Positions 1 through 9,752 of a stretch of DNA of 64,000 bases are shown here, one piece after another. Source of the stretch: Anaspis maculata. Lineage: Eukaryota > Arthropoda > Insecta > Coleoptera > Scraptiidae. The notes under the pieces were generated by a model, which was not told the origin of the DNA, searched no databases, and saw nothing but the letters and a program-made list of their open reading frames with translations. The stretch is taken from positions 57,796,855 through 57,860,854 of the forward strand of contig OX421967.1 of NCBI GenBank assembly GCA_949128115.1. Direction: 5' to 3'. Each line of letters opens with the position of its first letter. Position 1 is the stretch's first letter. Made by a program: the position numbers and the translations under genes.

Positions 1-1
1 A

Positions 2-1027
2 TGTGTATCCAGAACCTTGATGCCAGCAGAAAGGAATTATTCGGTAGTACATCGAGAAGCACCCGCGATTTACTACGGAGTAACTAAGTTCCAGCAATAT
101 CTATATGGCCACAAGTGGACCCTGAAAACGGACCACAAGCTCCTAGTGGCATTACTGGGAGAACACAGAGGTATACCGGCAATGTACGCTAATAGATTAC
201 TGAGATGGGCAGCAGATTTGTCCAGCTTTAATTATGCAAGTGAAATACACGAAAGGAGTAAATAACCCAGTAGCCGATTGCCTATCACGAGTACCCATGC
301 CAATAAAACCATTTTCAAGGGGTATACCAATAAAGGCGAATACATCAATTGTGCAATAACATCCCGAAAATGGCCTATAGACAATAGAACCATTGCCAAA
401 GAAACAGAGAAGGTTGGCCTGCAACTGTTAGTCAGGACCTGCAACCGTTTTACCATCGAAGAGAAGAACTTACATTTGATGAGGGAGTGATTTCCTGGAG
501 ATAACGTGTTGTGATACCGGAGAAGCTGCGCACAAACTATAGAACGAATAGCATGGAGCTCGTTTTCGCATAGTGCGAATTAAATTACAGGCAAGATCTT
601 GGATGTGGTAGCCGGGGTTGGATGAGGAGATTGAGAACTTTCGCAGATCGTGTGTACTATGTTCGAGAAGCCGACAAGACCCGGCAAAAGCAGCTGATAC
701 ACCATGGCCATCAACGAGAACACCATATGAGAGAATCAGTGTCGATTATCTCGGCCCTGTGAGGGGAACGATGTTTCTGGTAGTGACAGACGCGTTCACA
801 GAATGGCCGGAAGTTCTTGAAGTAAAGGCAATGGCAGCTTAAGAGTTACAAACAAAGCTGAGAGAATGTTTCGCAAGGCTTGGAATTCCAAGGACGCTGG
901 TGAGCGACAATGGCAGGCAGCTGGTAGCGGCACAAACGGAGGCATTTTTCAAGAAGTACGAAATCGAACACATCACGTCACCTCCATTAAACCCGCAGAG
1001 CAACGGGGCAGCTGAGAACGCCGTCAC
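2..1027 (+). pseudogene. Ty3/Gypsy pol remnant (RNase H and integrase)
   Basis: This is a decayed 3' half of a Ty3/Gypsy pol gene entering from outside the window. Positions 2-265 read as the RNase H end, with SRTLMPAERNYS and TDHKLLVALLG motifs. A frame change near 260 leads into NNPVADCLSRVP, the usual RNase H/integrase junction. From 618 the frame gives the last cysteine pair of the integrase zinc finger (CVLC) and then the DDE core: D in VDYLGPV (about 744), D in VSDNG (about 905) and E in NGAAENA (about 1010). A TAA at 840-842 breaks the core in frame. Similarity ends abruptly near 1027. It is non-functional. I see no LTR for it in the window. Confidence 0.85.
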
Positions 1028-3205
1028 TTGTCAAATTTCATGTCATTGATGTGAGTATTGCAGATATCTACTAGTGCCTACCCAGGCTACTAGACGTCCG
1101 AGTATGTGTTCCTCTCAAAAAATTCCTGCACGATCAAGTACCGAGCTCTACACCAGGTGGCGTTTTTTGAATGTAAATCGCCTCTATAGTTCACTATTCC
1201 AAAGGCAAAATTCAGTACTTCGAGGAATTGGGAAACGATATCAAAGTTCCATGAATTTAATTTCTCGCTAACCACAACGCGATCAACCGTAATCTGAAAA
1301 TCGGAAGCATGCTCAAGATGGTCTCCAAGGTACTCGCTGATGGAGCTTTTATTTATTTATACCTCAACTTATTTATGCATTGGGTATGACAACTGACTCC
1401 TGAGATTCAGAAAAAAATTCATGAGCAGTAGTGTAATACAGGACAGGGATGAATCCTGTTACTTACATTTTTCCTACTTGAACCAAGGAAATCATTAGAA
1501 AGAATTACCTGGCCTTTTGGCGGCGTGTATTCTGAAGCAACTCCTAGTTGGAAAGTAAGTAAAAAAGCTTTTTGTGGCTATAAATCTTCAATATGTGATA
1601 CATTCACATGTACTGACTATTGTGAAATTTGTTCCAAGTCGATATCTTTTAACCAAGTTGAGTAATTATTCTTGTAACGAAAGACTGCAACGAAACCTTA
1701 CCTTAAAACGATGCAATAATTCCCTTATTTTCCCTAGAAATGGCAGAATTGAGCCAATTTTTTTTTTAATTTGAAGTTTACATAATTCTTTGTTGAAAAT
1801 ATTACAATGAAGTTTATTAAAATTTATTGACACCATCCAAATGTTTCATAATGATTTACTCTTGTGGATTTAGTAAAATCCCTCGTAGATTTAGTAAAAA
1901 TTGGAATATCGGCGTAATTTTTTTTTTCAAGACCTATGGTGTTGTATGTTGCAGATATGAAGGAACAACTTTGAAAAAGAGCCAGGAACACCCTTGTTCA
2001 AAGCTGCCGTTTTTGACGACAACTTTGAACACCATGTTTTTATTTTTTTTGTTATTTTATCCAAAAAAACATCAGTTTTGTAATACATACAATCGATTCG
2101 GTAGAGGCAAGCCCCTATAATCCAATTTTTGTTTTTGAAATATCTCTCCTGGTTATCGCGTTATGAACAAAATTATGTTGAAAAGTGTTCAATGTTGTAT
2201 GATTTTACGGTTTTATCTTCGTGTTTTCATTTCTTTGACGTCTGGATTTCAGCTCTTCTCATATTTTTAGTTGTCGTAAATCAGGTTTATCTTCAATTTG
2301 GCTCTAGGAATTTTGCAGTTGTGCTTGTGTTAGTTTGCGTCATTCTGTTCTTTGTTTTGAGAACACCTCGCTTTACTAGTGTATTTGTGACACTGGAAAA
2401 CATAAACCGGATCAGAAAAACACTCTACACAATAGCACATAACAAGATAAATATAGTTATCATATTGATACCAACTGAAACGCACTGGGCCCCATGAGAA
2501 ACGGGACAGGCAGCATGTAGAGCTCCTGCATGCTGAAGTCGGGTACATTCAACAAGCTCAAGTGACAAGACGTCAAGGTGACAGACGTGAACGTGACAGC
2601 ACTGCGCCCGGGGGCCATGGCGCGCCATTTAAATGCCAACAAAATACCCGCCATGGAGCAGTCAATGGAATTTTTTTCTCATTCCTGTAGCAACTCGCCG
2701 CGATTTCAGAGTTCTTGCCAAGTTGTCATAAATTTTGGCATGTTTGGTATCATTTCTTGAAACTGTGTGTGCCACCTGAATGTGATTCTGTCGAAAAAAC
2801 AGTCCATCTATCTGTAATCTTCGTTGATAAATTTTGAACTATGCATCCGATTGAACTGAAGTTTGGTATGAAATGGATATTCTCGATCACCGGAATGCCA
2901 ATTCCATTTTGGTCCAGATTCAACCATCAAGCCAATCCTGTATCAGTTCCCTGAAAATTGAGATATGAATCGATTTCACTAAATTTAAATTTTATTCTAT
3001 TCGGTTTAAAATTGACTTCTGAACATTTCAATACAATCCACGAAAGAGACAGAGAACAACAGTTATTCAACACCAATCCCCACAGCGTGCGACAGACCGT
3101 TATTTTATGTTCACGCCAGGTTGATAACACTTATGGAAAGTCACACGTGTTATTTCAATAGCCAAGAAACAATATGGAGATCTAAAAGAGATTTATTTAT
3201 TTTTA
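1028..3205. other. AT-rich stretch without recognisable gene
   Basis: There is no convincing coding signal on either strand; open frames are short and of unlikely composition. A short GC-rich island at about 2600-2640 is noted in the findings because four restriction palindromes abut there. Otherwise nothing is recognised. Confidence 0.5.
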
Positions 3206-3287
3206 TAAATTTACATGTTTATAATTCATATGGAAACATTTTTATTCATTGCTCTGTTACTCCGAAAAATGAACGTAACATAGAAAT
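3206..3287 (-). repeat. Tc1-like element 3' tail fragment
   Basis: On the minus strand this stretch closely matches the sequence around and beyond the stop codon of the Tc1-like transposase remnant at 37553-37895. Both carry the block GGAGTAACAGAGCAATGAAT followed by a similar AT-rich tail. No transposase coding sequence is left here. It is called by within-window homology only. Confidence 0.55.
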
Positions 3288-3288
3288 A

Positions 3289-3408
3289 CCGTATGATCAA
3301 AAACTTTCCTCCTCTAGGCAGGCTGTGGCCTGGCCAAAGTCAGCCTCGTTTGCCTGCCAATGGCCAGACCACAGCCTACCTAAAGGAGGAAAGTTTTTGA
3401 TCATACGG
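3289..3408. mobile_element. 120-bp MITE with 48-bp inverted arms and TA target duplication
   Basis: The arms 3289-3336 and 3361-3408 are reverse complements with about three mismatches in 48. They begin CCGTATGATCAAAAAC and flank a 24-nt loop. TA lies on both sides (3287-3288 and 3409-3410), as expected for a Tc1/mariner-type target duplication. There is no coding capacity. It sits directly beside the Tc1-like tail at 3206-3287, so the Tc1/mariner assignment is reasonable, but the two are not shown to be one element. Confidence 0.8.
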
Positions 3409-3569
3409 TACAATGGGGTACTTGCCTTTTTTTTTATTGGCCTAATCGATAGTATGGTGAAAAATAATGTACCTACCCGTATTTTTTCTTTTCCCTAAAT
3501 TCCCAAAATTGTGGCCGCAATGCGTGTTTAAAAAATATATTTGTGACGTCACAAATACATTAGATATAC

Positions 3570-3690
3570 AGGGTGTTTCCAAAATGGTGTTACAAACTTC
3601 TGGGGGAGATTCCCCATCAAAAATGGACAAGGAAAATATATACCTTTGATGTCCTAAAATGCTCAGTTGAAAAGTTACAGGGTGTTCAAG
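3570..3690. repeat. Dispersed repeat with paired ACAGGGTGTT boxes
   Basis: Two copies of ACAGGGTGTT lie about 100 bp apart (near 3579 and 3677), each followed by diverged AT-rich sequence. A related ACAGGGTGAAA box is the unit boundary of the repeats at 43163-43740, 45424-45662 and 59897-60218. This may be a diverged relative; no element ends could be fixed. From 3691 to 4455 no gene is visible. Confidence 0.35.
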
Positions 3691-4542
3691 TTGACTTTTT
3701 AAAACTGATTTTTTGACATAAGTTTTGAACCGTTTAACCGATTTTGTTCAAGTTCTCACCAAAGTTAACTGAAATAAGTCTCTATCGAATAATAGTAACG
3801 TGTTGGAGAAAAAAGTTCAGGGGCGTAGATAATGGGGGCTGTCCTCATATTTCCCCCCCTATTTTTTACACCCCTAGCTATTTTCCCAAATTGTTCTTAT
3901 TTTTTTATTTTACGTTCAATTTAGAGAAAAAAGTTACTCTTGCAAAATTTTGATTAGAGGCTTCGTTTTTGAGATATCTGAGTTTGAAACTTTGGAAAAC
4001 ATCTCAAAATCGCCACTTTCAATGAGCCCAATTTTTTTTCCCTGAAAAGCTCTCGTTTCTCAGAGGAAATAGTGGTTTATCAACTTAGAAAATTGAAGAG
4101 AACCTATTTCTGCTGAAAAATTATGAGTTTTTTTTATTCTAATTTTTTGGCCTTGGAAAGTGGCAATTTCATGGTAAGAGAATTCGATAGGAAACCGATT
4201 TTGCGAGCATGTTCAAAATGACACTGTCACAGTGACATTCCTGACATTCTTGATTATTCCATTATCACACAGTCAGACCAACCCCACTCAAAATCCCTGC
4301 CCTGGCGCGAAGCTTTTGGGAGGACTTTTTCAAATTCGTTTTTCTCTGTAGAAAATGACGGTATTTTTGTAGAATTCTCAGAAGAGTCCCCTTACCACTT
4401 ATACTAGCAATAAAAAGTATTTCCAGCTAAATCTATTCCATTGGCAAGTACCCCATTACTATATGCGTTTTTCTTCTCGTTCCCATTGCATTTCTATTCT
4501 CAATATCCTCTCTGATATAGGCTTTCATTTTAGTAGGTATCT

Positions 4543-4659
4543 TTAGAAGGTACACAAGTTAATTTCTTTATTCGCAGCATGTTTCAGCATCATGTGAACT
4601 TCCAAATTTCCTTTTTGTTTGGCTTGGTTTGAACAATGGTTGCACTGGAACCAGTTGAT
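4543..4659 (-). pseudogene. Stranded last zinc finger of ZF-A
   Basis: Immediately after the ZF-A stop (TAA, 4660-4662) the same frame stays open for 38 codons to TAA at 4543-4545. It encodes one more finger (FQCNHCSNQAKQKGNLEVH, then MMLKH) and the tail KEINLCTF. ZF-B and ZF-E end with the equivalent finger and tail NLCIF, with GAA where ZF-A has TAA. This is therefore the original C-terminus, cut off by a G-to-T nonsense change. The sequence below 4543 (about 4455-4542) matches the 3' flanks of ZF-B and ZF-E and is probably 3' UTR. Confidence 0.8.
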
Positions 4660-6696
4660 TTATTTTGTAGCATGTGTCAACATGTGCCTTTTCAGATGTG
4701 ACTTTTGTTTGGTTCGGTACGAACAATGATTGCACTGGAACCAGTCGATTTCTTCATTCGCAGCATGATTTAACATGTGCCTTTTCAATGATGACCGACG
4801 TATAGCTCGGTACGAACAATGATTGCACTGGAACCAGTTGATTTCTTTACCCGCAGCATGTTTCAGCATATGCGTTGTCAATCGTGACTTCTGTTTGGCT
4901 CGGTATGAACAATGGTTGCACTGGAACCAGTCGATTTCTTCATTTGTAGCATGTGTTAACATGTGCCTTTTCAGATATGACTTTTGTTTAGTTCGGTACG
5001 AACAATGATTGCACTGGAACCAGTCGATTTCTTCATTCGCAGCATGATTTAACATGTGCCTTTTCAATGATGACCGACGTATAGCTCGGTACGAACAATG
5101 ATTGCACTGGAACCAGTTGATTTCTTTATCCGCAGCATGTTTCACCATGTGCGTTGTCAATTGTGACTTCTGTTTGGCTCGGTATGAACAATGGTTGCAC
5201 TGGAACCAGTCGATTTCTTCATTTGTGGCATGTGTTAACATGTGCCTTTTCAGATATGACTTTCGTTTAGATCGGTACGAACAATAATTGCATTGGAACC
5301 AGTCGATTTCTTCATTCGCAGCATGATTTAACATGTGCCTTTTCAATGCTGACCGACGTATAGCTCGGTACGAACAATGATTGCACTGGAACCAGTTGAT
5401 TTCTTTATCCGCAGCATGTTTCACCATGTGCGTTGTCAATTGTGACTTCTGTTTGGCTCGGTATGAACAATGGTTGCACTGGAACCAGTCGATTTCTTCA
5501 TTTGTAGCATGTGTTAACATGTGCTTTTTCAGATGTGACTTTCGTTTAGATCGGTACGAACAATGATTGCACTGGAACCAATCGATTTCTTCATTCGCAG
5601 CATGTTTCAACATGTGCTTTGTCAATTCTGAGTTCTGTTTGGCTCGGTATGAACAGTGGTTGCACTGGAACCAGTTGATTTCATCATCTGTAGCATGTGT
5701 TAACATGTGCGTTCTCAGATTTGACTTTCGTTTAGCTCGGTACGAACAATTATTGCACTGGAACCAGTTGATATCTTTATCCGCAGCATGTTTCAGCATG
5801 TGCGTTGTCAATCGTGACTTCTGTTTGGCTCGGTATGAACAATGGTTGCACTGGAACCAGTCGATTCCTTTATTTGTAGCATGTGTTAACATGTGCCTTT
5901 TCAGATGTGACTTTCGTTTAGATCGGTACGAACAATGATTGCACTGGAACCAATCGATTTCTTCATTCGCAGCATGATTTAACATGTGCCTTTTCAATGC
6001 TGACCGACGTATAGCTCTGTACGAACAATGATTGCACTGGAACCAGTTGATTTTTTTTCCCGCAGCATGTTTCACCATGTGCGTTGTCAATTGTGACTTC
6101 TGTTTGGCTTGGTATGAACAATGGTTACACCGGAACCAGTTGATCTCATCATTTGTAGCATGTTTCAACATGTGTCTATTCAAAGTCGACTTATATCTAG
6201 CTCGGTACGAACACTGACTGCACTGGAGCCAGTTGATTTGGTTACTGGCAGCATTTCCAATATCTCTGCCGGTTCTTCTTACGCCAGTCCTGGCCAAATC
6301 TGGTGACTCTATGTCTTCGGCCTCTTCTGTGGTTTGTTGTGGTCTCCCCGCCGGCTCATTTTCACACAAATCGAGGTGTTTTACAAGATACAAACTGGAG
6401 TCCGACTTGTTCCTGCAGTAGTCACACCGATATCTCTCGAAATCCTGGCGAAGCGTCTCATTTTCACTGTTTTCGGTCGACCCCAAGCAATGTACTTGTT
6501 TGCAATGTTCGTACAATCCGAAGAGATAGTAGCTTTTGTAGTCGCAGCAGATACAGGGGAACTGTTGCGGTTCGACTATGGCATGGTACAGTTCGGCCGC
6601 ATAAACATTTCTGTGATTCCTCTGGACGTGGTGGGCGAGTTGAAAGGTGGATTCCGTCTGATGCGAACATTGCGAGCAGTTGTACTCGCCGACCAT
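4660..6696 (-). CDS. ZF-A, C2H2 zinc-finger array protein, 678 aa
   Basis: A predicted nuclear DNA-binding protein; target and role are unknown. The N-terminus has two C2H2-like motifs (YNCSQC...H-X4-H; FPCICC...HCKQVH), a CCHC-like motif (YRCDYC...HLDLC) and an acidic linker. Seventeen tandem fingers of the form FQCNHCSYRAK...L..HM..H follow, each 31 residues (93 bp). The linkers resemble ATNEEIDW rather than TGEKP; the style recalls REST/Charlatan-type fingers. Serine is fixed at helix position 2, while positions -1, 3 and 6 vary. A three-finger block repeats every 279 bp (see 4823, 5102, 5381). Compared with ZF-B and ZF-E it lacks one finger before the array (an in-frame deletion after RDIG), and it ends early by nonsense mutation. 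The start is the first ATG, 17 nt after a spliced intron. Confidence 0.85.
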   Translation of the reverse strand: MVGEYNCSQCSHQTESTFQLAHHVQRNHRNVYAAELYHAIVEPQQFPCICCDYKSYYLFGLYEHCKQVHCLGSTENSENETLRQDFERYRCDYCRNKSDSSLYLVKHLDLCENEPAGRPQQTTEEAEDIESPDLARTGVRRTGRDIGNAASNQINWLQCSQCSYRARYKSTLNRHMLKHATNDEINWFRCNHCSYQAKQKSQLTTHMVKHAAGKKINWFQCNHCSYRAIRRSALKRHMLNHAANEEIDWFQCNHCSYRSKRKSHLKRHMLTHATNKGIDWFQCNHCSYRAKQKSRLTTHMLKHAADKDINWFQCNNCSYRAKRKSNLRTHMLTHATDDEINWFQCNHCSYRAKQNSELTKHMLKHAANEEIDWFQCNHCSYRSKRKSHLKKHMLTHATNEEIDWFQCNHCSYRAKQKSQLTTHMVKHAADKEINWFQCNHCSYRAIRRSALKRHMLNHAANEEIDWFQCNYCSYRSKRKSYLKRHMLTHATNEEIDWFQCNHCSYRAKQKSQLTTHMVKHAADKEINWFQCNHCSYRAIRRSSLKRHMLNHAANEEIDWFQCNHCSYRTKQKSYLKRHMLTHATNEEIDWFQCNHCSYRAKQKSRLTTHMLKHAAGKEINWFQCNHCSYRAIRRSSLKRHMLNHAANEEIDWFQCNHCSYRTKQKSHLKRHMLTHATK

Positions 6697-6712
6697 TTCG
6701 GGTAATTCTAAC

Positions 6713-7030
6713 CTAAAATAGCACAGAAATGCGACATTGATGTGGACTATCCAATGTACTTATTCACTAACAACTTACATTTTGTTTTGATGCAGAAGTG
6801 GGTACAACAAACTGGAAGTAATGTAAAATAGAATGAGAAAAACTAGACAAAACGGGAGCCACCATCGGGCGAAACATCTGTCGAGCGAAACGTCACGAGT
6901 CACGCGCCAACGGACTGGGAACGTCTCTCGCGCGAAAGCACTTGAGCGTCTCTCGACTCGAGCGAAAAGGCCGGTTTCTACTCTTTGGCGGTTCATTTTA
7001 CTCCGGCGGATCAGCTGATAAATCGTGCAT
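6713..7030 (-). promoter_or_regulatory. ZF-A 5' intron and conserved upstream block
   Basis: On the minus strand a strong donor GTAAGT (6773-6778) and acceptor TTTTAG (ending at 6713) define a 66-nt intron just before the start codon. The upstream exon and GC-rich block to about 7030 contain repeated GAAACGTCT- and GCGAAAG-type motifs. They are conserved in all five paralogs, which argues that the block contains the promoter and 5' UTR. The transcription start was not located. The next ~60 bp (7018-7085) also match the ZF-D upstream exon region. Confidence 0.65.
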
Positions 7031-7085
7031 TTTGAGTAAAAGCCAGAGGCAAGTTATTATCGTGTTCTACGATATAAATGGAAAT

Positions 7086-8105
7086 GTTTGAGAGTGGGAG
7101 GCATTCTGGGATTTCACCAGGGGGAGGGGGGTGGTGTGTTCTGGGCTTTCTGGGTGGTTTAGGCGAGCAGGGTTTAGGTATCCACTTGTTCTTCGTAAGA
7201 GAAGCCGAATACATTTTTTCTCAATTCTGTGCTTTATTCCGAGACATTTGGGATCTCGGACCTATAGGTACTTATAATACAAGAAAAATCTCGAGAAAAA
7301 TAGTAAAAAAATCGGCAAAACCTCGGAATAAATATGGACGTCATGAAAATTTGATATTCTGTTCAGAATTCACCTTTCCTATTTACACGCCCCCTCTGAC
7401 GTCATAGAAAGATGCGTACGCGCACGTTGCACCGTGCCCTGTCTGTGTGTTGTGTTTTGACATATGTTTTCAGGGTTATATGCCAAATCAGAAAGAGATT
7501 TGCTTAGAAAAGCAATTTGCTCTTCAATCCCACACTGCAGAAGGAACTTGCATGGTAATTTCATGCTCTAATCGTCCTAACAAGCCCGACTGGAAAACAA
7601 ATTTTCGACACATCTACTGTTCCAAATGTTCGCATCAATATCGAGTAGGAATCAAACAGTAGTCAAAGTTGAAGCTCGTAATAGAAAATATTGGCGATAT
7701 TTTTGTACTTTTCAGGAGCAGCACATATTAGCATTTTGCTAGGTAATCTGCAGTTACCATTACGAGGCAACCACATATACCCAGGGTAGAGCAATCCTTC
7801 TATTTTTCAATTCAGAGTGTTGTGAGTGTTCATATCATACCGCAAGGAAGGACTTGCATCATCACCGCCGAATGTGATATATGGACACTTGCAGCAAAGA
7901 TACAGCAGCTAGACGACAACATTATGTTATAGCCAGCACAACAGAGCTATGTAGCCAACATAATGTTGTAACAACATAATCTTATGACGAAATTACAGAA
8001 TCACCTCAGCCAGAACTCAGAAGTGAAATGAAAGTGACATTTTATAAACATAACCTTGAATTTCGTGCATCAGCAGCATGGCAAACTGGTAAAATTGAAA
8101 CAGAA
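7086..8105. other. Intergenic stretch with empty-site paralog
   Basis: No gene is recognised. On the minus strand, 7300-7385 matches the two flanks (about 8290-8302 and 9604-9660) of the fold-back element at 8303-9603, but without the element. It is therefore a paralogous empty insertion site in inverted orientation. A small hairpin (ACAACATTATGTT and its complement) lies at 7917-7969. Confidence 0.5.
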
Positions 8106-8264
8106 ATGGGTTCTAAATGTTGCATACGTTCTTGCCGTAAGAAAACACAGAATTTTGTCTTTTGTTTGGGCTTTTTGAGAGAAAAAAAAGCGGAGAGGCA
8201 GCTGACGACGGTGCAGTATGCGCGCGCTTGCTGTAGGCATTTCTTTCCATCTCATCGAAAGTGA
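8106..8264 (+). pseudogene. Possible THAP-domain fragment
   Basis: The frame beginning MGSKCCIRSC and ending ARACCRHFF has the layout of a THAP zinc-binding module: an N-terminal Cys pair, about 30 residues, then C-X2-H-F. The core is shorter than usual, the tryptophan of the family is not evident, and the frame stops at 8262-8264 right after the motif. THAP domains occur in P-type transposases and host DNA-binding proteins. It could be a fragment of either, or chance. The frame can be extended upstream to 8028, but I see no support for that part. Confidence 0.3.
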
Positions 8265-8302
8265 GCATAAGACTCTTTCACTCTAGCAAATAGAATAGGT
8301 GG

Positions 8303-9603
8303 ATTGAGTGCTCTACAACATATCCAAAATCGCCAAAAATCGCATCTGGGGGTTTTGAGTTATTGGAGGGGGGGTGAAAAATTGCAGGTAAAAATGGGGG
8401 GGATGGAACCCGTCAATCCATTGGATGCGAATACATTATAGTTCGACGTATAATGTCGTATAATAGTTCCCCTTGATACCATTTTGGCACAAAAAGTGTT
8501 CATCATTGTTGAAGGGGAGTAGTGGGGGGGCGAAGCTCTGCTAGGTGGTCCATTTTGTTTTTCTGGCCATGTAGAACCAACCACGACAAGTTTGGTATCT
8601 TTTCCGACTAAATTCATTCTCCTGAACTCGTATCCGATGTGTAATTCGGATGAAAACAAGTTTGAACAAGTTAACTTCAGAAAACTTGTTTTTTCTTTGA
8701 CAATTTTGACGATTTTTTTTTACTGTTGAAGGTGTTCATTTTCTTGAGTTTAAAAAATCGATTTGAACTTGAGCCGGCGCGGCGCGTCGTCTACTACTGA
8801 CCAGAACACTACAGCCTACTACAGCATGCACCTTTAAATGAAAACACCTCAAACCTCACCTATGAACTGTTACCTCTCCCCTTAAATAACTCAAAACCCT
8901 GCACTGCGATTCATTGCGATTTTGTTCATGTTATAGGGAATTCAATTTCCCACAGATCCTCCAATTTTCAAAGATGAGTTGTTATTTCTTCAATAGTTCA
9001 AGGTGTTTTCATTTACAGGTACATGCTGTAGTGTTCTGGTCAGTAGTAGACTACGCGCCGCGTCGGCTCAAGTTCAAATCGATTATTCAAACTCGAGAAA
9101 CAAAATTATACATCAAGTGGATGATTTTTGTGGAGAATACACTTCAATTTAATGGTCTCTGAAAATGTTCTGAATACGAACATCTCCAACAGTAAAACGA
9201 AAATTAGTCAAAATTGTCAAAGAAAGAACAAGTTTTCTCAAGTTGACTTGTTCAAACTTGTCTTCATCCGAATTTACACATCGGATACGAGTTCAGGAGA
9301 TTGGATTTAGTCGGAAAAGATACCAAACTTGTCATGATCGGTTCTACATGGCCATAAAAACAAAATGGACCAAATAGCAGAGCTTCGCCCCCCCACTACT
9401 CCCCTTCAACGATGATGGACACTTTTTGTGCCAAAATGGTATCAATGGGATATGATACGTCGAACTATAATGTATTCGCATCCAGTGGGTTGACGGGTTC
9501 CATCCCCTCCATTTTTACCAGCAATTTTTTACCCCCCCTCCAATAACTCAAAACCCCCGGGTGCGATTTTTGGCGATTCTGGATATGTTGTAGAGCACTC
9601 AAT
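8303..9603. mobile_element. 1.3-kb fold-back element
   Basis: The left half (8303-8850) and right half (9000-9603) are long inverted repeats, starting ATTGAGTGCTCTACAACAT and ending with its complement, around a ~150-bp unrelated loop. The arms include runs such as the G-rich GGAGGGGGGGTG block and its complement. Arm identity is high but not perfect. An inverted paralog at 7300-7385 shows the unoccupied site (GGTGAATTCTGAAC), so the ends are well placed. No transposase frame is seen, so it is presumably non-autonomous. Confidence 0.8.
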
Positions 9604-9676
9604 TCTGAACAAAATATCAAATTTTCAGGACGTCCATATTTTTTCCGGGGTTGAAATCTATCTTTCTTGTACTAAA

Positions 9677-9752
9677 CCATGTTGTGGGAAGCGTTGACAA
9701 AATTTGAAGTTTCTCAGAACTTGATAAAGATCATACGAGAATTATAATAATT
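9677..9752 (+). pseudogene. RTE-like reverse transcriptase fragment
   Basis: The plus strand reads MLWEALTKFEV, then LIKIIREL, matching the end of the plus-strand reverse-transcriptase fragment at 37960-38465. It breaks at the same place, where the minus-strand LINE tail begins. It is the 5' half of the target into which that LINE inserted. A third piece of the same target, LIKIIREL, is at 16351-16378. Confidence 0.55.

Noticed and set aside
4823..6306. Plus-strand frames antisense to ZF arrays (MHWNQ... repeats), also at the other ZF loci
   Set aside because: They are mirror readings of the 93-bp finger units; the 93-bp period is a multiple of 3, so antisense frames stay open.
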